From DATJPD01 sp035506575 (GTDB lineage Bacteria > Pseudomonadota > Alphaproteobacteria > CACIAM-22H2), in NCBI GenBank assembly GCA_035506575.1, contig DATJPD010000011.1, forward strand, positions 1 to 64,000: a stretch of 64,000 nt of DNA, written 5' to 3'. The notes under the pieces are model-generated. The model saw only the letters and a list, made by a program, of their open reading frames with translations. It made no database searches and was not told the origin of the DNA. Of the stretch, positions 58,235 through 64,000 are shown piece by piece. Each line of letters begins with the position of its first letter. Positions within the stretch are counted from its first letter, which is position 1. The translations under genes and the position numbers were made by a program.

Positions 58235-59127
58235 CCCTGAACGGCGTCATGATCGACGATACGTTTGCCGAGGCCTTCGGCATGCGCGCCACGCGCCTTC
58301 TTATCACCGCGGACACGCTGCACTGGGCGCGGATCGCGGCCGAGAGCTTTTCCGGTTTTGCGACCTCGGTGATCGGCTGCGGCGTGGAAGCCGGCATCGA
58401 GCGCGACTTGTCCGAGGCCGAGACGCCGGACGGGCGGCCCGGCATCGCCCTGCTGGCGTTCGCGGTGTCGCGCGACGCGCTCGGCAAGGCGTTGCGCGAC
58501 CGGGTCGGTCAGTGCGTTCTGACTTGCCCGGGTACGGCCTGCTTCAGCGGTCTGGTCGCCGATGCGCAGGTTCCGCTGGGGCGGGCGCTGCGCTACTTCG
58601 GCGACGGCCAGCAGACCGCGAAGCGGATCGGCGGCCGGCGCTATTGGCGCATTCCGGTCATGGACGGCGAGTTCGTCTGTGACGACCAGGTGGGCGCCCA
58701 GCACGCGGTCGGCGGCGGCAACTTCCTCATTCTCGGCCGCTCGCGGGTTGCGGTCCTCGCGGCGGCCGAACGCGCGATCGCGGCGATGCGCCGGGTGCCG
58801 GAGGTGGTGATGCCCTTCCCGGGCGGCGTCGTCCGTTCGGGATCGAAGGTCGGCTCGCGGTACAAGTTCCTGCCGGCGTCGACGAACGACGCGTTTTGTC
58901 CGACGCTCAAAGGAGCGGTCGACACCGCTCTCGACCCGGATGTCGCGAGTGTGCTCGAGATCGTCATCGACGGGCTGACGGAAACGGCCGTCGCCAAGGC
59001 GACCCGCGTGGGCATTCAGGCGGCGTGCGCCGGAGCAGCCGACGGCGGGGTCACACGGATCACCGCCGGGAATTACGGTGGCAAGCTCGGGAAATACAAA
59101 TTTCACCTGCGCGAGCTGTTGCAATGA
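58231..59127 (+). CDS. fhcD: Formylmethanofuran:H4MPT formyltransferase
   Basis: A 298-residue formyltransferase that moves the formyl group from formyl-H4MPT to methylofuran. It starts at a GTG inside the fhcA stop. Family features: VMIDDTFAEAFGMRATRLLITAD (residues 6-28), GFATSVIGCGVEAGIE, CPGTACFSGL, RSGSKVGSRYKFLPASTNDAFCPTL (residues ~209-233) and the C-terminal ITAGNYGGKLGKYKFHLREL. These match archaeal Ftr along its length. It forms the core of the Fhc complex with subunit C. Confidence 0.96.
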   Translation: MTLNGVMIDDTFAEAFGMRATRLLITADTLHWARIAAESFSGFATSVIGCGVEAGIERDLSEAETPDGRPGIALLAFAVSRDALGKALRDRVGQCVLTCPGTACFSGLVADAQVPLGRALRYFGDGQQTAKRIGGRRYWRIPVMDGEFVCDDQVGAQHAVGGGNFLILGRSRVAVLAAAERAIAAMRRVPEVVMPFPGGVVRSGSKVGSRYKFLPASTNDAFCPTLKGAVDTALDPDVASVLEIVIDGLTETAVAKATRVGIQAACAGAADGGVTRITAGNYGGKLGKYKFHLRELLQ

Positions 59128-59930
59128 CGCGCCTCTCGCTCAAAGACGAGCTGCCGGTGCGGCTTTCGGCGGAAGGGCTCGTCCCCGAGCGCCTCTCGGG
59201 GGTGCCGGTCGCCGAAATCGAGCGCCTGCCGCTGGCGGTCGGCAACCGGCGCGAACATGTGGGCGACTGGTTTCGCGTGCGCGCCGATGACGATGCGGCG
59301 TCCGTGACGTTCGAAGGCCCGTGCGCCCGTCTCGACTGCATCGGCGCCGGCATGACGGCTGGACGGATCGTGGTCCAGGACGATGCCGGCGCGTATCTGG
59401 GGCGCGGCATGCGAGGTGGGGAGCTATCGGTGAGCGGGAGCGCCGGGTACGGAGCGGCCACCGACATGCGGGGCGGGACGATCCGCGTTCGCGGCAACGT
59501 AGGTGATGCCGTGGCGGGAAGCCTGCCGGGGTCCGCCGCGGGGATGCGCGGCGGCGCCGTCGTGATCGATGGCAATGCCGGCGCCCAGGCAGGGCAGCGC
59601 CTGAAGCGCGGCCTCGTCGTGGTTGGCGGCGACGCCGGACCCATCTGCGGCGCCGAGATGATCGCCGGAACAGTCGTGGTCGGCGGAAGCATCGGCGGCA
59701 ATCCGGGCGTGGCGATGCGGCGCGGCACGATCATCGGCCTCGGCGGTGCCGCCATGATCGGGCCGACCTTCGCCGACTGCGGTGTACACGACCTCGTGAT
59801 CTTCCGGCTCCTGGCGCGCCATCTTGTTGCACTCGGCCTCGCCGCGCTGGCGTCGCGGCTTGCGCCATTCCGGCGCTGGGCGGGAGACGCTGCCGTGGGC
59901 GGCAAGGGCGAAATTCTGGTGCCCCCGTGA
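59124..59930 (+). CDS. fhcC: Formyltransferase/hydrolase complex subunit C
   Basis: A 268-residue FwdC homologue. Like the C-terminal domain of glutamate synthase it is built of Gly-rich beta-helix turns with an 18-20-residue period (MTAGRIVVQDDAGAYLGRGMRGG, MRGGTIRVRGNVGDAV, MRGGAVVIDGNAGAQAG, MIAGTVVVGGSIGGN). In the complex it is structural and holds FhcD. The ATG at 59124 overlaps the fhcD stop; the longer open frame from 58896 is not used. The stop overlaps the start of the XoxJ-like gene. Confidence 0.94.
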   Translation: MTRLSLKDELPVRLSAEGLVPERLSGVPVAEIERLPLAVGNRREHVGDWFRVRADDDAASVTFEGPCARLDCIGAGMTAGRIVVQDDAGAYLGRGMRGGELSVSGSAGYGAATDMRGGTIRVRGNVGDAVAGSLPGSAAGMRGGAVVIDGNAGAQAGQRLKRGLVVVGGDAGPICGAEMIAGTVVVGGSIGGNPGVAMRRGTIIGLGGAAMIGPTFADCGVHDLVIFRLLARHLVALGLAALASRLAPFRRWAGDAAVGGKGEILVPP

Positions 59931-60781
59931 AGTGGATGATCGCCATGGTCATGGAACATGCGAGGCTCATTGGCAGTGGAGCGGTCCTCCTGGCGCTGGC
60001 CATGGGCGGACCGGCCGCGGCTCAGGCGCCAACGGGGGAACTCGTCGCCCGGACCCAGTTGCGCGTCTGCGCCGATCCGGCCGACCTGCCGTTCTCGGAC
60101 CAGAAGCTGGAAGGCTTCGAGAACAAGATCGCGGCACTGATGGGGCAGGAGCTGGCGGTGCCGGTCACGTACGCCTGGTTTCCGCAGGTCGTGGGCTTTG
60201 TGCGCAACACCCTGGGCGCCGGCCGCTGCGATCTGATCATGGGAACGGTCGCGGGCGACGATCTCGTGCAGACCACCTCGCCGTACTACTTCACGAGTTA
60301 TACGATCGTGTTCCGCAAGGACAGCGGGCTGACATTCAACGGCTTCGACGATCCGAGGCTGCGCGACCTGCATATTGGCGTGGTCAGCGGAACCCCGCCA
60401 TCCGATCTCCTGGTGCGTCACGGCCTCATGGCCAATGCGCGGCCCTATCAACTCCAGATCGACACGCGTCTCGGAACCGAGACGCATCAGATGATCCTCG
60501 ACATCGTCGACAAGAAGATCGATGCGGGCCTGCTGTGGGGGCCGATCGCGGGCTATTACATCCGTCACGACAATCTGCCGCTCACGCTCGTGATGCTGCG
60601 CAGCGAGCCGCAATCACCGCGCCTGGAATATCACATCGCGATGGGCGTCCGGCACAACGAGCCCGACTGGCGGCGGCGGGTGAATGCGATCCTGCAGAAG
60701 CGCCGGGGCGATATCACGGCGATTCTGCGCGACTACGGCGTTCCGCTGCTCGACGAGCAGGGGAACCCGATCAATCCGTAA
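59927..60781 (+). CDS. xoxJ: XoxJ/MxaJ-like periplasmic binding protein
   Basis: A 284-residue exported protein of the family-3 solute-binding fold, of the group that accompanies quinoprotein dehydrogenases. The signal ends near AAAQAPT. QLRVCADPADLPFSDQKLEGFENKI (residues ~41-65), FVRNTLGAGRCDLIMG, SPYYFTSYTIVFRKDSG, and GLLWGPIAGYYI are family landmarks. XoxJ is thought to help activate XoxF or load its cofactor. The GTG at 59927 overlaps the fhcC stop; an ATG at 59936 is the alternative. It lies 24 kb from xoxF, in the fhc operon, which is unusual. Confidence 0.87.
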   Translation: MKWMIAMVMEHARLIGSGAVLLALAMGGPAAAQAPTGELVARTQLRVCADPADLPFSDQKLEGFENKIAALMGQELAVPVTYAWFPQVVGFVRNTLGAGRCDLIMGTVAGDDLVQTTSPYYFTSYTIVFRKDSGLTFNGFDDPRLRDLHIGVVSGTPPSDLLVRHGLMANARPYQLQIDTRLGTETHQMILDIVDKKIDAGLLWGPIAGYYIRHDNLPLTLVMLRSEPQSPRLEYHIAMGVRHNEPDWRRRVNAILQKRRGDITAILRDYGVPLLDEQGNPINP

Positions 60782-60790
60782 GGTGCGCCG

Positions 60791-61348
60791 ATGCGGGCGC
60801 TCGTTGCCTGCGGTGTGGCTGTCCTGCTGATCGTCTGCGGCGCTGCGCGGGCCGATGACGGTCCGGTGCCGGAGCCGCCGAGCTACCGGCTCGACAACTA
60901 TCGGGCCCCCGTGCCGCTGACCGTGTCCGGCGGCACGGCGATCGGGACCGAGGACGCGAAAGCGCTGTGGACGAACCGCCGCGCCGCGTTCATCGATGTG
61001 CTTCCCGCACCCCGGCGCCCGGACGGTCTCGCCCCAGGTGCCGTATGGAAGCCGCTGCCGCGACTGCACGTCCCGGGCAGCCTTTGGCTGCCCGATGTCG
61101 GCCGCGGCGAGATCAACGAGAGGCTGGACAGCTATTTCCGCGACAACCTCGAGCGCATCACGGGAGGCAGCAAGGCGGCACCGGTCGTGTTCTACTGCCT
61201 CGCCGATTGCTGGATGAGCTGGAACGCCGCCCGGCGCGCCGTCTCGTACGGCTATACGCAGGTCTATTGGTACCGCGATGGCACGGACGGCTGGACCAAA
61301 GCGCGGCTGCCGACCGAGGCGGGCACGCCGGCGCCCGGCTGGCCCTAG
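60791..61348 (+). CDS. PQQ-dependent catabolism-associated CxxxCW motif protein
   Basis: A 185-residue exported rhodanese-like protein. Signal cleavage is near AARADD. The conserved Cys136-x3-Cys140-Trp141 motif (FYCLADCWMSWNA) with the following SYGYTQVYWYRDGTDGW tail is the mark of this family, found with PQQ alcohol oxidation genes. Residues ~55-140 have the rhodanese layout (AAFIDVLPA, PGSLWLPD). Redox or persulfide chemistry in the periplasm is likely but unproven. It follows the XoxJ-like gene by 9 bp and ends the operon, 4 bp from a convergent gene. Confidence 0.88.
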   Translation: MRALVACGVAVLLIVCGAARADDGPVPEPPSYRLDNYRAPVPLTVSGGTAIGTEDAKALWTNRRAAFIDVLPAPRRPDGLAPGAVWKPLPRLHVPGSLWLPDVGRGEINERLDSYFRDNLERITGGSKAAPVVFYCLADCWMSWNAARRAVSYGYTQVYWYRDGTDGWTKARLPTEAGTPAPGWP

Positions 61349-61352
61349 GCGC

Positions 61353-61958
61353 TCACGACAGTCCCGCGGCCAGGGCGCGCGCGTACGCACCGAGCCGGGA
61401 ATCGATCTGCCCCGGGATCTCGCACGCATAACGCATGGTCTGCTGCATCTGGGTGTAGGCCTGGGTCGTGAAGGTCCAGCGCTCGATAAGGTCCTTGTGC
61501 TCGGGCGCCGGGTTGGTCTGTTCGCCCGGCGGCAGCTCGCCCACCTCGACGCTGAGCTTGTTGACCAGCTCCGACAGATTGCGCTGACGCTCGGCCAAGT
61601 CCTTGATGCGGTCGATCACTCCGGTGCGCTGGCCGTTGGTCTCGTCAAGCAAGCCCGCAAAGGCGAGCGTGATGAGCCGTGTCCGGTCGCCCTTCAGGTC
61701 GTGCAGGAACGCCTCGATGGCTGCCTGGCCGTCCTTGGTCGAGACGTTGCGAGGGGCGATGCGCTCGACCAGGGCCTCGACCGCCGGCTCGCTGTGCCAG
61801 TCGCCGGCATTGTCGAGGCTCGGGCCGCTCCAGATCATCGCCGCGGTCACGTTCTGCACCAGCGGCTGCTGGCACGGCCAGTTCGGATCGGGGCCCGCCG
61901 CTGCCGCATCCCCGCATAACGCCACCAATCCCACTAGCCCGAGAAACGCTGATTTCAT
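61353..61958 (-). CDS. Exported protein of PQQ-linked ABC operon, unknown function
   Basis: A 201-residue exported protein. The signal ends near DAAAAG. The mature protein is mainly helical (AAIEAFLHDLKGDRTRLITLAFAGLLDETNG, RIKDLAERQRNLSELVNKL) with two Cys (NWPCQQP, RYACEIP). It is the last gene of a minus-strand operon with the beta-propeller, ATPase and permease, overlapping the permease stop by four bases (ATGA). It is probably part of the same transport function. I do not know a characterised relative. Confidence 0.65.
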   Translation of the reverse strand: MKSAFLGLVGLVALCGDAAAAGPDPNWPCQQPLVQNVTAAMIWSGPSLDNAGDWHSEPAVEALVERIAPRNVSTKDGQAAIEAFLHDLKGDRTRLITLAFAGLLDETNGQRTGVIDRIKDLAERQRNLSELVNKLSVEVGELPPGEQTNPAPEHKDLIERWTFTTQAYTQMQQTMRYACEIPGQIDSRLGAYARALAAGLS

Positions 61959-62761
61959 TCGGCCCCACCCCGGCGGACGATCAGCCCGCGCCCCGGATCG
62001 TATCCATAGATCGCCAGCGACATGAAGACGACGAGGGCGGCGACCACCATCGCGGCCGATTCCAGATCGAACTTCTCATAGAGCGCGAAACGCACCAACT
62101 CGACCGCATGCGTGAAAGGGTTCGCCCAGCAGAGATAGAAGAGCGTGAGGCTCGCTTCCTTCACGTGCCACAGCGGATAAAGCGCCGAGGAGGCGAAGAA
62201 CATCGGGAAGATCACGAAGTTCATGACCCCGGCGAAATTCTCGAGCTGGCGGATGGCCGACGAGAGGAACAGGCCGAGGGCGGACAACATCATTCCCGAG
62301 AGGATGAGCGCCGGAAACACCGTGAGATATCCTGCCGGCGGCGGCTCGATCCCCCAGACATACGCGATCGCGAGGAACACGTAGGCCTGCAGCACCGAGA
62401 CGATGACCGCGGCCACCATCTTGGCGGTCAACAGGAACCAGCGGGGCAAGGGACTCACCAGCAAGGTGCGCATGCTGCCCATCTCGCGGTCCCAGACCAT
62501 CGACAGCGAGCTCTGCATGCCCTGGAACAGCTGGATCATGCCGATCAGGCCGGGTGCTATGTATTCCTCGTACGGGACATAGGTCTCGTACGGGGGAATG
62601 ATCGACACGCCGAGGACGAAGCGGAACCCGGCGGCGAAGATCAAGAGCCACACCAGCGGGCGGACGAGCGCTGCGATGAACCGCCCGCGCTGATTGAGAA
62701 ATCGCAGGGCCTCGCGCCAGACGATTCCGGCCAGGCAGCGGTAGTAAGCGGCAGGGCTCAT
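61955..62761 (-). CDS. PQQ-catabolism-linked ABC-2 type permease
   Basis: A 268-residue inner-membrane permease with six hydrophobic segments in the ABC-2 arrangement. VPYEEYIAPGLIGMIQLFQGMQSSLSMVWDREMGSMRTLLVSPLPRW (residues ~64-110) contains the coupling region typical of ABC-2 exporters; SSALYPLWHVKEA is also characteristic. The start ATG at 62761 overlaps the ATPase stop; the frame upstream is not coding. The substrate of this PQQ-linked exporter is not known; alcohol- or PQQ-related compounds have been suggested from gene neighbourhood only. Confidence 0.88.
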   Translation of the reverse strand: MSPAAYYRCLAGIVWREALRFLNQRGRFIAALVRPLVWLLIFAAGFRFVLGVSIIPPYETYVPYEEYIAPGLIGMIQLFQGMQSSLSMVWDREMGSMRTLLVSPLPRWFLLTAKMVAAVIVSVLQAYVFLAIAYVWGIEPPPAGYLTVFPALILSGMMLSALGLFLSSAIRQLENFAGVMNFVIFPMFFASSALYPLWHVKEASLTLFYLCWANPFTHAVELVRFALYEKFDLESAAMVVAALVVFMSLAIYGYDPGRGLIVRRGGAE

Positions 62762-63546
62762 GGGCGCCGGTCCCCCGTCAATGCGTCGAAGGCCTCGCGC
62801 ATCGATGACGCATTCGCTTTGCGGATCACCTCGGGCACTGGTCCCTCGGCCAGCACCTGCCCGCGATGCAGCACGATCACGCGCGCCGCCGCGTCGACCT
62901 CGTCGATCAGGTGCGTCGCCCACAGCACGGCCAGCCCTTCTTCACGGCAGAGCATGCGTACGTGGTCGAGCAGGAACTGGCGGCTCGCGATGTCGAGCCC
63001 CACGGTGGGTTCATCGAGGAGCAACAATTTCGGCTCGTGCACCAGGGCGCGGGCGATTTCGACCCGCCGGCGCTGTCCGCCGCTCAAGGTGCGCGCCTTC
63101 TCATGCATCCGGTCGGCGAGACCCACGCGCTCGATCTCGCGGGCGATGCGCGTTGCGGCCAGATGCCGCGGCAGGCCGTGCAGGGCGGCGTGATAGAAAA
63201 GGTTCTGTGCCACGGTCAGGTCGAGATCGAGGGTCGGCAGCTGGAATACCACTCCGATCCGGCGCAGCGCCTCCGACGGCTTTTCCTTGATCTCCCAGCC
63301 GAAGACGCGGACTTGGCCGCTTTTGTGGTCGTAGAGGCGCGTGATCAGCGAGAACAGGGTCGTCTTGCCGGCGCCGTTCAGGCCCAAAAGCACGGTCCGC
63401 TCCCCGCGCCGCAGCTCGAACGAGACCTCGCGCAGCGCCTGGCGTTCGCCGAATGCATGACTGAGGCCGGCGACCGCAAGCGGCGCCTCGCGATCCTCCG
63501 CCGGAGTTTTCGCGTCAGGCCCTGCTGTCGTGACCTCCAGCATCAT
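62758..63546 (-). CDS. PQQ-catabolism-linked ABC transporter ATPase
   Basis: A 262-residue nucleotide-binding subunit. Walker A is GLNGAGKTT near residue 55, the signature LSGGQRRRVEIARAL near 147, and Walker B LLLDEPTVGLD just after, with the H-loop in WATHLIDEV. The two adjacent ATGs at 63546 and 63543 include the TGA of the preceding beta-propeller gene, showing coupling. It belongs to the exporter-type ATPases paired with ABC-2 permeases. Confidence 0.92.
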   Translation of the reverse strand: MMLEVTTAGPDAKTPAEDREAPLAVAGLSHAFGERQALREVSFELRRGERTVLLGLNGAGKTTLFSLITRLYDHKSGQVRVFGWEIKEKPSEALRRIGVVFQLPTLDLDLTVAQNLFYHAALHGLPRHLAATRIAREIERVGLADRMHEKARTLSGGQRRRVEIARALVHEPKLLLLDEPTVGLDIASRQFLLDHVRMLCREEGLAVLWATHLIDEVDAAARVIVLHRGQVLAEGPVPEVIRKANASSMREAFDALTGDRRP

Positions 63547-64000
63547 GGTTTGACGACGACCCCCCACGGCTGGTCGCCGACGGTCACCGACCGCAGGACG
63601 CGCAGGTTCGGCACGTCGATCTCCGAGATGTCGTTGCTGAGACCGTTGGTCGTGAACACGCGTGTCTGGTCGTGATTGAAGGCGAGGTTCCACACCCGCT
63701 GCCCGACCAGCAGATATTTCTCAACCTCATAGGTCTTGGCGTCGACGACGGCGACGCGGTTCGCCGGCCCCAGGGCCACGAAGCCGTATTTGCCGTCCCT
63801 GGTCAGGACGATCCCGACCGCCTGGATCGCCTCCTTTGGCACGCCGGGGACCGCAAAGGTGATCTTGTGCACGATCTGGTGCGATGAGGCATCGATGATG
63901 TTCACCGTACCGCCGATCTCGGAAGAGACCCAGACGAGCTTGCCGTCGGACGTCCACTCGGCATGGCGCGGCCGGCTGTCGACGAGCACGTTCGCCACCA
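63543..64000 (-). CDS. PQQ-catabolism-linked YVTN-type beta-propeller protein (partial)
   Basis: The coding frame runs off the right edge, so the N-terminus is missing; 151 codons are seen. The sequence shows propeller blades with the YVTN/WD-like pattern (HAEWTSDGKLVWVSSEIGGTVNIID, GIVLTRDGKYGFVALGPANRVAVVDAKTYEV and NLAFNHDQTRVFTTNGLSNDISEID, each one blade). Such proteins form an operon with the ABC transporter and CxxxCW protein in PQQ-using methylotrophs; role unknown, probably periplasmic binding. The stop is shared with the ATPase start. Confidence 0.85.
   Translation of the reverse strand, partial: VANVLVDSRPRHAEWTSDGKLVWVSSEIGGTVNIIDASSHQIVHKITFAVPGVPKEAIQAVGIVLTRDGKYGFVALGPANRVAVVDAKTYEVEKYLLVGQRVWNLAFNHDQTRVFTTNGLSNDISEIDVPNLRVLRSVTVGDQPWGVVVKP

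Overview
This is a GC-rich, gene-dense window that reads as the chromosome of a methylotrophic alphaproteobacterium, probably of the Hyphomicrobiales. Three things point there: a lanthanide-type XoxF methanol dehydrogenase with fae and a tetrahydromethanopterin (H4MPT) gene cluster; a DUF3141-pta-ackA-fabI operon of the kind known from rhizobia; and many small exported proteins typical of that group. I see no rRNA, tRNA, CRISPR array or complete mobile element. The genus cannot be told from the sequence alone.

Bases 1-9000 are envelope genes: the end of an MltF-like lytic transglycosylase, a DUF3313 lipoprotein, an MscS-family channel, and an MCE/Mla-type lipid transport operon (permease with N-terminal STAS-like part, ATPase, MCE protein, auxiliary lipoprotein) followed by two exported proteins of unknown function. 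Bases 9200-19500 are one long same-strand run: DUF3141 protein, small companion, pta, ackA, fabI, then an RND efflux adaptor and pump whose first gene overlaps fabI. Bases 19500-31000 hold two paralogous membrane regulators, an AraC-type regulator, an AI-2E-family permease, a TolC-type channel overlapping an AtoDA-type CoA-transferase, a FlgO/CsgG-like protein, a von Willebrand-type protein and a pentapeptide-repeat protein.

Bases 31100-46900 are the quinoprotein region. Two PQQ alcohol dehydrogenases, a 570-residue enzyme and XoxF, both carry the Asp-x-Asp pair expected of lanthanide enzymes. Each is followed by a hairpin terminator and then a small cytochrome c. xoxF diverges from fae. After fae come a FIST-domain sensor, a hybrid histidine kinase, a convergent LuxR-type response regulator, and a zinc-ribbon/HTH protein that looks like the front part of an IS1595-type transposase. 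A soluble chemotaxis receptor and the quinoprotein relay genes (metallo-hydrolase, SoxYZ-like carrier, two exported proteins) follow.

Bases 47000-64000 are the H4MPT and methanofuran-analogue genes: FolB, a MfnE-like kinase, a DmrB-type reductase, a DHPS-like protein, a DUF447 protein, MfnB, an H4MPT-linked C1 transfer protein, an ATP-grasp ligase, a HisA-like protein, a CitG-like protein, a pterin dehydratase and fhcBADC. Tightly coupled to fhc are a XoxJ-like binding protein and a CxxxCW protein. On the opposite strand the PQQ-linked ABC transporter operon (beta-propeller, ATPase, permease, exported protein) runs in from the right edge.

Together these encode periplasmic oxidation of methanol or other alcohols to aldehyde, electron transfer to cytochrome c, capture of formaldehyde by Fae on H4MPT, and hydrolysis of formyl-H4MPT to formate by FhcABCD. 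The middle steps (mtdB, mch), the RFAP synthase gene and PQQ biosynthesis genes are not in the window.
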